The notes under the pieces: model-generated
The model's input: the letters and a program-made list of their open reading frames with translations, nothing else
Databases searched by the model: none
Told to the model about the DNA's origin: nothing
Position numbers and translations under genes: made by a program
Shown: positions 17,870-26,190 of the stretch, in pieces
How positions within the stretch are numbered: position 1 is the first letter of the stretch
How the letters are laid out: each line of letters opens with the position of its first letter
Source: Acidobacteriota bacterium
GTDB lineage: Bacteria > Acidobacteriota > Blastocatellia > Pyrinomonadales > Pyrinomonadaceae
NCBI GenBank assembly: GCA_019639155.1
Contig: JAHBSJ010000008.1
Span: 184,043 to 248,042 of the forward strand
DNA: 64,000 nt
Reading direction: 5' to 3'

Positions 17870-19054
17870 TTAAATGTAAATTAGATACTGCGATCTGGCG
17901 GACCGAAAGTTAGCGAGGTCGTCCTTCCATGCACCTTTTATCGAATCCAAACTCGAGCCGGATTCGATCGCGTTACGGATCTTGCCGGTACCGCAGACGA
18001 CGTCGAACGGGTTTTTGTCGAATTCATATTCGTACGCGTTTTGCCGCCATTGGAAATGATCGGGGTACATATCGTGCGCGGTCTTTACCATTGCGATGCC
18101 GGTGATGACGGGTTTGAAGGCGTCGCGGTCGGTGATATGGAGTTGGACGCCGCCGCAGCTTTCGCCCGCGAATTCGCAAAAGGTCGGCTGGAAATACGCC
18201 TCGCGAAATGCGACGCCGGGCAGATCGAATCTGCGTAGCTCCATCGCCCAATCGTACGGATCGATGAAAGGTGCGCCGTTCAGAAAGAACGGCAGCGTCG
18301 TGCCGCGGCCTTCGGAAAGCTCGGTTCCTTCCAGATGAACTGTCGCAGGAAAGACGATGCACGTGTCCACGTCCGGCACGTTCGGCGAAGGCAGTATCCA
18401 CGGCAGGCCGGTTTCGTCGCCCCACATCTCGCGTCGCCAGCCCTGCATCTCGACGACCTCAAGGTCGCAGCCGATTTTCCAGTGTTCATTGAACATCCGG
18501 GCAAGTTCGCCGATTGTCATGCCGTGCCGCGTCGGCATCTCAAATTGGCCGACGAACGACGTGAACTCAGTTTCGGTGACGTTGCCTTCGACAGTGATGC
18601 CGTTGATCGGATTCGGACGGTCGCAGACAATGACGCGTTTGCCGTGAGCGGCGGCGGCACGCATGCAGTTCGCCATCGTGTAGATGAATGTATATATGCG
18701 GCAGCCGACGTCCTGCAGGTCGACGACAATGTCGTCAACATCGGCGAGCATTTCCTCGGTCGGGATCCGGGTCTCGCTGTACAGCGAATAGACCATCAGG
18801 CCCGTGCGGCGGTCGCGGACGTGCGGCGTTTCGATCATGTTGTACTGCACGTCGCCGCGGATGCCGTGCTGCGGGCCGAACAGCGTGGTCAGATCTACTT
18901 CGGAATTTGCTCGGAACACATCGGCGGCATGTGCAAACGTGTCGGGAAAAACCGATGCCTGGTTACAGACCAAGCCGACACGACGGCCTCTCAGCAGGCC
19001 GACCTTTTCATTAATAAGACGCTCGATGCCGAGCACGACGCGGGCATTACTCAT
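17870..19054 (-). CDS. namZ: DUF1343 exo-beta-N-acetylmuramidase (NamZ-type)
   Basis: The 394-residue protein is a full DUF1343 family member: VGLVCNQASVFPDTFAHAAD, LTTLFGPQHGIRGD, then DIVVDLQDVGCRIYTF and PNPINGITVEGN. NamZ enzymes release terminal MurNAc from peptidoglycan fragments, which fits the ldcA gene downstream. The start may be ATG at 19054 or TTG at 19060. Either lies only a few bases beyond a transcription terminator and lacks a visible ribosome-binding site, so an internal start or leaderless translation is possible. No signal peptide is seen with this start. Confidence 0.88.
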   Translation of the reverse strand: MSNARVVLGIERLINEKVGLLRGRRVGLVCNQASVFPDTFAHAADVFRANSEVDLTTLFGPQHGIRGDVQYNMIETPHVRDRRTGLMVYSLYSETRIPTEEMLADVDDIVVDLQDVGCRIYTFIYTMANCMRAAAAHGKRVIVCDRPNPINGITVEGNVTETEFTSFVGQFEMPTRHGMTIGELARMFNEHWKIGCDLEVVEMQGWRREMWGDETGLPWILPSPNVPDVDTCIVFPATVHLEGTELSEGRGTTLPFFLNGAPFIDPYDWAMELRRFDLPGVAFREAYFQPTFCEFAGESCGGVQLHITDRDAFKPVITGIAMVKTAHDMYPDHFQWRQNAYEYEFDKNPFDVVCGTGKIRNAIESGSSLDSIKGAWKDDLANFRSARSQYLIYI

Positions 19055-19056
19055 AG

Positions 19057-19091
19057 ACAAAAATAATAGCCCAAGCTGACGCTCGGGCTAT
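19057..19091 (-). terminator. Terminator after the YegP-like gene
   Basis: An 11-bp stem (19066-19076 with 19081-19091, loop of four, one G-U pair in the minus-strand RNA) is followed on the minus strand by a U-rich tail (TTATTTTT). It ends the transcript of the DUF1508 gene and abuts the namZ start codon. Confidence 0.88.
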
Positions 19092-19119
19092 ATCGGATCG
19101 GAAGAAAAATTCCGAAAAG

Positions 19120-19653
19120 TTATTTCTTCTTAGCTGCGGCTTTCTTTGCCGGTGCTTTTTTAGCCGGAGCAGCCTTTTTAGCCGGAGCGGCCTTCTTTGC
19201 AGGAGCGGCCTTCTTCGCCGGAGCAGCTTTCTTCGCCGGAGCTTTTTTAGCTGCCGGTTTGGCTGCCGGTTTCGCAGCTGCCTTTGCCGCAGGTTTCGCT
19301 GCAGGTTTTGCAGCGGGCTTAGCATCGCCGTCAACCACCGGTGCATCAGGAGCGTGCTTGCCTACCGATGCGACACCGTTTTCCATCGACTTGACGGTCT
19401 TGTACATTTCGCTCTTGCCGATGGTTTCACCATTGGCTGCCTTCAGAACGAAATACGTTGAACCGTCCTTCGCGGTCTTGCGTTCGAAACGCTTGTCGTT
19501 GGTTGCGTTCTTCTTGACAGAAGCAATGCCCTTCTTAGCGGCCGCAGCCGAATCGTAAGCTTCGCTGGTCAGAATGACCTGGCCGTTGCTTGCCTTCAGG
19601 TTGAAGCGGACCTTGCCGGTCTTGCCTGTCTTGATCTCAAATTTTCCTGCCAT
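19120..19653 (-). CDS. YegP-type DUF1508 protein with Lys/Ala/Pro tail
   Basis: Two DUF1508 repeats (FEIKTGKTGKVRFNLKASNG, then FERKTAKDGSTYFVLKAANG) fill residues 1-105, the complete length of YegP. The remaining 70 residues are a low-complexity PAAKPAAK and KKAAPAKKA repeat, similar to histone H1-like and other nucleic-acid-binding tails. YegP-like proteins are small, abundant and of unknown role; the basic tail suggests a DNA- or RNA-bound form, which is inference. A GAGGAGA ribosome-binding site is well placed. The gene forms its own transcription unit with a terminator. Confidence 0.88.
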   Translation of the reverse strand: MAGKFEIKTGKTGKVRFNLKASNGQVILTSEAYDSAAAAKKGIASVKKNATNDKRFERKTAKDGSTYFVLKAANGETIGKSEMYKTVKSMENGVASVGKHAPDAPVVDGDAKPAAKPAAKPAAKAAAKPAAKPAAKKAPAKKAAPAKKAAPAKKAAPAKKAAPAKKAPAKKAAAKKK

Positions 19654-19784
19654 AGTTTATATTGGTCTCCTCAAAAAAGTGTAATAAAAATAAGGTCTTA
19701 CCCTAACAATCAATAAAATATGTCACAGTGTTTGTTGTTTGGCAAACTCGTTGGACGGTGAAATGTGTTTTTGTCAAGTGATCA

Positions 19785-21284
19785 TCAGCGCTGTCCCGAT
19801 CTCCCAAATATCTCACACATCTTGTGCAGCCGGTCAAACGCTCCGGAGGTGAGCATCTCGCCCGGAACACGCCACGTCCAATTCCCATCTTCTTTGCCCG
19901 GGAAATTCATGCGTCCGTCGTTCCCGAATCCGAGCAGGTCCTGCAGCGGAATGATGACCGTATCTGCGACAGACGCCAATAAACATCGGATCATTCCCTG
20001 ATTTATGTCACGGCCGGAAAAGCCCAGGTAAGAACGCAAATGCCGTCGATGTTCGTTTGTCAGAGAGTGATACCATCCGAGTGCGGTGTCGTTGTCGTGC
20101 GTCCCTGTATAGGCAACGCAGTTACGGGGATAGTTGTGCGGCAGGTCGCGATTCATCGCATCGCCGCCGAATCCGTATTGCAGAATGCGCATGCCCGGAA
20201 ACCCGAATCTATCGCGCAGCTGCTCGACCTCAGCAGTGAGTGAGCCGAGGTCCTCGGCGATCAGCGGCATATCGCCAAGCCTGCGTGTGAGCGTCGAAAA
20301 TATCTGCTCGCCGGGAACATCGGCCCACTCGCCGTTCTCTGCGGTCTCATCGCCGAAAGGCACTTCCCAGTTGCGGACAAAGCCTATGAAATGATCGAGC
20401 CGAACGATATCGTTACGCTGCAGCTCGAAAGCGATGCGTGCCGTCCACCAGCCGAGGTCATCCTCGAACATCGCTGCCCAGTCGTAGATAGGGTTTCCCC
20501 ACAGCTGTCCCGTTTCCGAAAAATAGTCCGGCGGCACGCCTGCGACCACCAATGGCAAACCGTTGCCGTCTAATTTGAATAGTCTCTGATTGCACCAAAC
20601 GTCCGCTGAATCGAGTGCCACGAAGATCGGGATGTCGCCCAAGATGCGGACGCCGTGCGCATTTGCGTAACGCTTTAATGCGTTCCACTGGCGAAAGAAA
20701 AGGAACTGAGCAAAACGTTCCTGATCCATCTCGCGTGCATACTGCCTGTGCACGCGCTCGACAGACTCGGCGTCGCGAGCCCTGATCGGCGTCGGCCATT
20801 CGAACCAAGGCTTGCCGCCGAATGCATCTTTCAGGGCAGTGAACAGCACATAGTCCTCAAGCCACCAGGCGTTCTCGGCGGCAAAGCGTTCAAAATCTTC
20901 TGCGATCTCCTTATTTGGCGACGAGCGAAAGCGCTCGAACGCGGCCTCGAGCAGCGGCCCCTTCCATTGCCAAGCACCGTCGAAATCTACGGCTGCTTCG
21001 TCGAAGCTCGGAAAGTCGGATACTTCGATACGATCAAGCACTCCGTCAGCGACAAGACGCTCCGGTGATATGAGAAGTTTATTTCCGGCAAATGCGGAGT
21101 ACGAGGAGTATGGTGAGTTGCCTGCTCCTGCCGGCGTTAGCGGCAGTATCTGCCAATAGGCCTGTCCGGCCTCGGCCAACAGATCGACAAACTCGAACGC
21201 GTGATCGCCCATATCGCCGATACCGTGAGGGCCCGGCAGCGACGAAATGTGAAGCAAAATTCCTGATGCTCGCGGAAATCTCAT
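19785..21284 (-). CDS. malQ: 4-alpha-glucanotransferase (amylomaltase)
   Basis: GH77 enzyme that transfers alpha-1,4-glucan chains in maltodextrin and glycogen metabolism; 499 residues is typical for the bacterial short form. The nucleophile Asp is in DIVRLDHFIGF, the acid/base Glu in LIAEDLG and the transition-state Asp in YTGTHDNDT. The N-terminal SGILLHISSLPGPHGIGD and SPYSSYSAFAGN boxes are intact. It is divergent from the urate cluster. Another glucan enzyme (GH57) lies at 29018, so the genome handles glycogen-type polymers. Confidence 0.96.
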   Translation of the reverse strand: MRFPRASGILLHISSLPGPHGIGDMGDHAFEFVDLLAEAGQAYWQILPLTPAGAGNSPYSSYSAFAGNKLLISPERLVADGVLDRIEVSDFPSFDEAAVDFDGAWQWKGPLLEAAFERFRSSPNKEIAEDFERFAAENAWWLEDYVLFTALKDAFGGKPWFEWPTPIRARDAESVERVHRQYAREMDQERFAQFLFFRQWNALKRYANAHGVRILGDIPIFVALDSADVWCNQRLFKLDGNGLPLVVAGVPPDYFSETGQLWGNPIYDWAAMFEDDLGWWTARIAFELQRNDIVRLDHFIGFVRNWEVPFGDETAENGEWADVPGEQIFSTLTRRLGDMPLIAEDLGSLTAEVEQLRDRFGFPGMRILQYGFGGDAMNRDLPHNYPRNCVAYTGTHDNDTALGWYHSLTNEHRRHLRSYLGFSGRDINQGMIRCLLASVADTVIIPLQDLLGFGNDGRMNFPGKEDGNWTWRVPGEMLTSGAFDRLHKMCEIFGRSGQR

Positions 21285-21312
21285 TCTTACTTTATCGATT
21301 TTATTTTAGACG

Positions 21313-21801
21313 ATGCGTCCACGGTTGTCTTGGCAGGCGATATCGGTTATTTTCCTCTTACGCGCTTTCGTGAATCCTTTGCAGAGCAAAACTAAATTTT
21401 CGGTCTATGGCAACTTGGATCGTCTCAATCGCCTATCGCGGGACGAGGCTGTGCAGATGTTCCTGCAATGCTGCGGTTCGCGAACGTGGGCGGAACGCAT
21501 GACATCAGCAAGGCCGTTTCCAATGTTGGAACAGCTTTTCCTTGCGGCCCGACGGACCTGGATCACATTGGACCCCGCAGATATCGAAGGTGTCCTGACC
21601 GCTGAATCCGGGCATCGTCCAGGTTTTTGCTTTGCTAATTCGAAGCAAGGCGTTATAGTTAAATCGGATGGAGCGATGGTCGACCGTTTCCCATCAGAAC
21701 CCGCCATTTCAGGCTCAGAGCCGGTTGTTGGCTTGCGTTTTGCGGCCGTCAGACATTACAGAATAATAGAAAGAAGGCTCTCATCCCTTTTGGAAACATG
21801 A
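21313..21801 (+). CDS. UraD-like protein lacking the decarboxylase core
   Basis: Residues about 35-95 match OHCU decarboxylase: LNRLSRDEAVQMFLQCCGS, RTWAERMTSARPFPMLEQL, and the C-terminal helix LRFAAVRHYRIIERRLSSLL also matches. Between them the usual HPxIG motif with the catalytic His, the helix region and the FGFIFIVCATGK strand are absent or replaced (ESGHRPGFCFANSKQ). I read the other two forward frames through the gap and found no displaced core, so it is a deletion or divergent form, not a simple frameshift. It overlaps uraH by four bases (ATGA), so the operon structure is kept. The true start may be TTG at 21415. It may be inactive. Confidence 0.6.
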   Translation: MRPRLSWQAISVIFLLRAFVNPLQSKTKFSVYGNLDRLNRLSRDEAVQMFLQCCGSRTWAERMTSARPFPMLEQLFLAARRTWITLDPADIEGVLTAESGHRPGFCFANSKQGVIVKSDGAMVDRFPSEPAISGSEPVVGLRFAAVRHYRIIERRLSSLLET

Positions 21802-22142
21802 GCGCTATTACAACCCATGTCCTCGATACGACCAACGGCCGCCCAGGCATAGGAATACCGGTCGTGCTCGAAAGAAGAACGCATACTTCCGGTTGGCAGG
21901 CGATCGCTGAAGGCATTACGGATACAAACGGCCGCTTAGATGATCTGCTGTCGGTGACGGAAGCGTTTCTGCCCGGACACTATCGGTTCATTTACGAGAT
22001 CGGGCCTTATTTCCTCTTAAGAGAAATGGATTGCTTTTTCCCGCAGATCACGATCAGCTTTGTCGTTAAGGACCCAACGCAGAAATTTCATGTTCCTCTG
22101 CTGTTGGGGCCTTTCGGCTATTCCGCCTTTCGTGCGGCCTGA
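21798..22142 (+). CDS. uraH: 5-hydroxyisourate hydrolase
   Basis: Transthyretin-like enzyme that hydrolyses 5-hydroxyisourate, the product of urate oxidation. The family boxes are present: ITTHVLDTTNGRPGIGIPV near the N-terminus, the Arg/His region DLLSVTEAFLPGHYRFIYEIG and the C-terminal FHVPLLLGPFGYSAFRAA (normally YHVPLLLSPYGYSTYRGS). The length of 114 is normal and there is no signal peptide, so it acts in the cytoplasm. It is coupled to the UraD-like gene in front and 27 bases from the DUF6986 gene behind, making a urate-degradation unit; no uricase gene is within the window. Confidence 0.92.
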   Translation: MSAITTHVLDTTNGRPGIGIPVVLERRTHTSGWQAIAEGITDTNGRLDDLLSVTEAFLPGHYRFIYEIGPYFLLREMDCFFPQITISFVVKDPTQKFHVPLLLGPFGYSAFRAA

Positions 22143-22169
22143 TGACCCGGATCGAAGAACGGCCGCGGT

Positions 22170-23483
22170 ATGAGAACCTCACTCCCGGATGATCTCCTGA
22201 AATCATCGCTCGGTAAACTCGGCGGAATTGAACGTTCCAACAATTTGACCGGCCAGCCGCTTCACACTGTTTACGGCGGCGCTAACCTATTCAGTTCTGA
22301 CACTTCGTTAAAGCTCGCCCGCCTTGCGCGAAGTGCGTTTGAAACTTACCTGCCTGACGCCGTCGCGGTAACGGACGTATTTGGGGTGAGCAGCGGACCT
22401 GCCGAAGAGATCCATCGGAAAATATCCGAAAAGCTGCGGACAGAGGCTATTGACGATCTTCGTGCAGATTTCGAGGACGGATACGGATCTCGGCCCGATG
22501 CAGAAGAAGACGGACACGCAGTCGCAGCGGCCAGAGAGACCGCAATAGCACAAGCCGAGAACGCATTGCCGCGATATTTCGGCATTCGAATAAAGTCACT
22601 CGCGGGCGAAGCACGGCGGCGTTCGCTGCGGACGCTCGACCTGTATCTGACCGCTCTCGCAGACGCCGGATCAAAACTGCCCGCAAACTTCGTCGTTACG
22701 CTGCCGAAGGTAACGCACCCAAGTCAGCCGCAGGTGCTGGCTGAGGCGTTGGATGCACTTGAGATCCGTCTCGGTCTTGATAAGGGTTCGATCAAGATAG
22801 AGCTGATGGTCGAAACGCGAAGATCGCTCGTTGCGGCAGACGGGCGTTTTGCTCTGCCCGAACTTGTCGATGCCTGCGGCGGCAGATGCCGCGGTCTGCA
22901 TTTCGGTGCTTGGGACTATCTGGCAGAATTCGGAATCACTGCCGAACATCAGCATTTGCTGCACCCTTATTGCGAAACTGCCAGACAGATCATACAGCTT
23001 TCCGCTCCCGCGGGCATTTGGGTCTCGGACGGTGCGACGAACATCATGCCGATCGGCCCGCATCGCGGCGAAACATTATCTGAAGAACAATTGAATGAAA
23101 ATCGCCGTGTCGTTCACGATGCGTGGCGGCTGCATTTTCGGCATTGCCGAGCGGCACTGGAAAACGGCATTTACCAAGGTTGGGATCTTCATCCGGCTCA
23201 GATACCTGCCCGGCTTGCAGCGATCTATTCATTCTTTTTGGAGAATGTCGGAGAGACAGGCGAACGGCTTCGCCGTTTTGTGGACAAGGCGGCGCAGGCA
23301 ACGCTGGCAGGTGATGTTTTCGACGATGAAGCTACGGGACAGGGAATGCTTAATCATTTCGTCCGCGCTGTAAATTTCGGCGCCCTAACCCAAGCCGAGG
23401 CAGAGGCGTTGACCGGCATCTCGATGCAGCTTATTTCAGAAGGTTCATTCGCAAAAATTATCTTGTCTCGCCAAAGCAACTAA
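22170..23483 (+). CDS. DUF6986 family, HpcH/citrate-lyase-like aldolase
   Basis: The 437-residue protein has the TIM-barrel signatures of the citrate-lyase beta/HpcH superfamily: DDLRADFEDGYGSRPDAEEDGH (metal and substrate region), RYFGIRIKSLAGEARRRSL, then IKIELMVETRRSLV and GLHFGAWDYLAEFGI, the two acidic metal-ligand boxes. Actinobacterial relatives sit in purine-catabolism clusters, as here. A role on the glyoxylate or ureidoglycolate end of urate breakdown is therefore the best guess but remains inference. It starts 27 bases after uraH. Confidence 0.82.
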   Translation: MRTSLPDDLLKSSLGKLGGIERSNNLTGQPLHTVYGGANLFSSDTSLKLARLARSAFETYLPDAVAVTDVFGVSSGPAEEIHRKISEKLRTEAIDDLRADFEDGYGSRPDAEEDGHAVAAARETAIAQAENALPRYFGIRIKSLAGEARRRSLRTLDLYLTALADAGSKLPANFVVTLPKVTHPSQPQVLAEALDALEIRLGLDKGSIKIELMVETRRSLVAADGRFALPELVDACGGRCRGLHFGAWDYLAEFGITAEHQHLLHPYCETARQIIQLSAPAGIWVSDGATNIMPIGPHRGETLSEEQLNENRRVVHDAWRLHFRHCRAALENGIYQGWDLHPAQIPARLAAIYSFFLENVGETGERLRRFVDKAAQATLAGDVFDDEATGQGMLNHFVRAVNFGALTQAEAEALTGISMQLISEGSFAKIILSRQSN

Positions 23484-23512
23484 ATCCGCATCACAAAACT
23501 CTTAGCAATTGA

Positions 23513-23995
23513 ATGACCTTAGGTTCCGTTCTATTGCTGATCGTTTCGGGCTTGACCATATTGTATCCGCCGGCAGGAGCACCTGCCGGTTTCGGCGGCA
23601 TTGCGGAAGCATATCTCGCCAAGGACAACGGCGACGGCACTGCCGGCGACGCTGTCAGCGAGTTTGAGACGGACGACATTCCGATATATTGCGTCGTAAT
23701 GCTTGATTCCGATGAGATCGTGACCGTAAAAATGGAACTCATTGCGGTCGACGTCAAAGGCGTAAGGGCGGACAGCAAGGTCCTAAATGCAAGTTATACG
23801 ACCAAACGGGGCGAAACAAGGGTCAATTTCACAGGCAGGCCAGTTGGCAGTTGGACGCCGGGCAAATATCGCGTCGATCTTTTTGTAAATGGTGTGCGGT
23901 CAGAGGATCTGCCCTTCACGATCAATAGCTCCGCAAAAAGCACGGTCGCACCCAAATCGGCACCTTCGTCGGTCAGACGCTTTCGCCGGCCATAG
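23513..23995 (+). CDS. Secreted hypothetical protein, Ig-like fold
   Basis: 160 residues beginning with a hydrophobic signal (MTLGSVLLLIVSGLTILYPP). The remaining sequence is rich in beta strands (IYCVVMLDSDEIVTVKMELI, then VNFTGRPVGSWTPGKYRVD and LFVNGVRSEDLPFTI), a pattern common in immunoglobulin-like domains of acidobacterial secreted proteins. No ribosome-binding site is obvious. Its 3' end overlaps the convergent patatin gene by 23 bases. The function is unknown. Confidence 0.65.
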   Translation: MTLGSVLLLIVSGLTILYPPAGAPAGFGGIAEAYLAKDNGDGTAGDAVSEFETDDIPIYCVVMLDSDEIVTVKMELIAVDVKGVRADSKVLNASYTTKRGETRVNFTGRPVGSWTPGKYRVDLFVNGVRSEDLPFTINSSAKSTVAPKSAPSSVRRFRRP

Positions 23996-24758
23996 CTTTT
24001 ATTTCTTTAATTCTTTCCAGAGCGGCCGCCTCTCCGAGTTCCAGCAGCTCCTGCTTTCGTTTTAACTGATCCGGCCGGATATGTGCGATCGCGGGATCGA
24101 TCACGATGTCTGCACGAAGACGCTGTTCCAGAGCCGATGTACGCAGCAGGGTCAAGGCTGAGCGGATCATTACGCCGACAGCTGTTTTCGGGTCTGACCT
24201 GAAGGAAGCCCCGCAGCTGACCAGATCGACGCCGATCACAATGTCCGCTCCCATCGCCCGCACCTGATCGACAGGCATTATCGATGTCACGCCGCCGTCA
24301 ACCAAAACTTTGCCGTCATTTGTTCGCACCGGCGTGAAAATGCCCGGCACCGCACAGCTCGCCCGAACGGCATCTGCGATATCTCCCCTGCTTATGACGA
24401 CCTCTTCGCCGCTTACGATATCAAAGGCGACAGCTGCGTACGGCAGCTTTAGTTCACTGATCTCGTTTACAGGAAGGTTCTTTCGGATAAAGGAACCCAG
24501 CGGTCGGTTAGAAAAAAGGCCCATTGGCGAAACGACCGGCCGCACCGCCGTACGCCACGTCATCTCAGCGGTGAGTCCGACAATTTCATCTACCGTCATA
24601 CCCGCCGCGACAAATGCCCCGACAGCCGAACCCGCAGATGTACCCGCGACCATGTCCGGCACAATTCCGTTCGCGGCAAGTGCTTTTAGAACGCCCACCT
24701 GCGAAAAGCCTCTTGCTCCGCCGCCGGACAACGCCAAACCTATTGTCTTTCTTGCCAT
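23973..24758 (-). CDS. Patatin-like phospholipase, RssA/NTE type
   Basis: Cytosolic serine hydrolase of 261 residues. The oxyanion loop LALSGGGARGFSQVG, the nucleophile GTSAGSAVGA and the catalytic Asp motif LVDGGVTSIMPVDQV are intact. These enzymes cleave fatty acyl chains from phospholipids or lysophospholipids. The gene is divergent from the subtilase at 24809 with only 50 bases between start codons, so their promoters must overlap. Confidence 0.93.
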   Translation of the reverse strand: MARKTIGLALSGGGARGFSQVGVLKALAANGIVPDMVAGTSAGSAVGAFVAAGMTVDEIVGLTAEMTWRTAVRPVVSPMGLFSNRPLGSFIRKNLPVNEISELKLPYAAVAFDIVSGEEVVISRGDIADAVRASCAVPGIFTPVRTNDGKVLVDGGVTSIMPVDQVRAMGADIVIGVDLVSCGASFRSDPKTAVGVMIRSALTLLRTSALEQRLRADIVIDPAIAHIRPDQLKRKQELLELGEAAALERIKEIKAMAGESV

Positions 24759-24808
24759 TTACGGTCATTGATTTTAACCGTGCCATGTGGAAAACTTAAA
24801 ACCCGACG

Positions 24809-26185
24809 ATGATCCCCAAGGAAAATGTAGTTCCGTTTCGCGAAAGAACGCAGGCAGACATTGCCGCCGGCGAGCGGTCGTGTCCTGTCTGCGCACGCGG
24901 TTCGGACGATGAGTACGTTCCGCTGGCGGCGTTAGCAAGCGATCTGGAAAAACTTGTGCGCGCAAACGCACCGGATACGCGGGATTTTGAGGCCGTTTGT
25001 TCTCGTTGCGTCAGGCTTTTTGAACGTGCAAAGGAGCAAATCATTAAGGAAGCTGCGATGCAGAAGGACGGCTCGCACGTTCTTTCGACGCCGCTGCGGC
25101 TCGACGCGGACGAGCGCTTTACGGGACGCGGCGTGACCATCGCATTTCTCGATTCGGGTTTCTATCCGCACGTCGATCTGACCACGCCGGTCAACCGTAT
25201 CCTTGCCTATCGCAACATGCTTCACGACGACGGCGACCTGACGTCGCTGTTCCAACCCGACGTCGCAAGCTGGCACGGTATGATGACGTCGGTCGTTGCC
25301 GCCGGAAACGGCTCGCTGTCGAACGGCTTTTATCGAGGCATTGCGTCGGAGGCTGACGTCGTTCTGATAAAGCTCGCACGCACGGGCCGCATCACCGACG
25401 AGAATATACGTGAAGGCCTGGAATGGGTATTTGAAAATCGAGAGCGATTCAACATCCGAGTAGTAAATATCTCAGCCGGCGGCGACGATGAACAAAGTTA
25501 TCTTCACGATCCGCTGTCGCAGCTTGTCGAAGAATGTTCCGCCGCCGGCATCACGGTAGTTTGTGCTGTCGGCAATGCGGGCCACGAGCCCGGCCATCCG
25601 GTCGTGCCGCCCGCCAGCGCTCCGTCGTGCATCGCCGTCGGCGGGCTGGACGACAATAATTCGATAAACCGTGCACGCCGCGGCATGTACCGTTCGTCGT
25701 ACGGGCCGACGATCGACGGCCTGCAAAAGCCCGAGGTCATCGCCTCATCGATCTGGGTGCCGGCTCCGATATTGCCGAACACGCCGACCTCGGCACAGGC
25801 GGAATTGCTTGATTCCCTGGACAAGAGCGAAGATGACGAGCTCCATCGCATCATCGCTGAGAACTCCGGTATAGACCCCGAACTCGATGCCGCCTTCGAC
25901 CGTCCCGTTCACAGCATACGTCAGATCATTACCTTGAAACTTCGCCGAGAGAACGTCATCACAAAGCACTACAAATATGTTGACGGCACATCGTTCTCTG
26001 CACCGATCGTTTCTTCGATCGTCGCGCAGATGCTCGAGGCAAATCCCGAACTTACGCCGTCGCAAGTGAAAAAGATCCTCATTTCAACCGCAGAAAGGCT
26101 TCCGCATTACGAGGTTGACAGGCAGGGCTGGGGCGTCGTCGATCCGCGAAAAGCGGTCGAGGCTGCACTGGAAATAAATAGCTAG
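24809..26185 (+). CDS. Subtilisin-family protease with N-terminal zinc ribbon
   Basis: The S8 triad is complete: Asp in AFLDSGFYPHVDL, His in SWHGMMTSVVAAG and Ser in GTSFSAPIVSSIVAQML. There is no signal peptide or pro-peptide. Instead residues about 30-75 contain two CxxC pairs (CPVCARGSDDEY and CSRCVRLFERAKEQ) that look like a zinc ribbon, so the enzyme is probably intracellular and its ribbon may recruit a substrate or partner. Residues about 320-375 form an insertion rich in acidic residues (DSLDKSEDDELHRIIAENSG). The gene is monocistronic and convergent with the zinc-ribbon/TM gene downstream. Confidence 0.9.
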   Translation: MIPKENVVPFRERTQADIAAGERSCPVCARGSDDEYVPLAALASDLEKLVRANAPDTRDFEAVCSRCVRLFERAKEQIIKEAAMQKDGSHVLSTPLRLDADERFTGRGVTIAFLDSGFYPHVDLTTPVNRILAYRNMLHDDGDLTSLFQPDVASWHGMMTSVVAAGNGSLSNGFYRGIASEADVVLIKLARTGRITDENIREGLEWVFENRERFNIRVVNISAGGDDEQSYLHDPLSQLVEECSAAGITVVCAVGNAGHEPGHPVVPPASAPSCIAVGGLDDNNSINRARRGMYRSSYGPTIDGLQKPEVIASSIWVPAPILPNTPTSAQAELLDSLDKSEDDELHRIIAENSGIDPELDAAFDRPVHSIRQIITLKLRRENVITKHYKYVDGTSFSAPIVSSIVAQMLEANPELTPSQVKKILISTAERLPHYEVDRQGWGVVDPRKAVEAALEINS

Positions 26186-26190
26186 ATCAT

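Noticed and set aside
21590..21760. Simple frameshift in the uraD-like gene
   Set aside because: The other two forward frames contain stops and no trace of the missing UraD core, so deletion or divergence explains it better.
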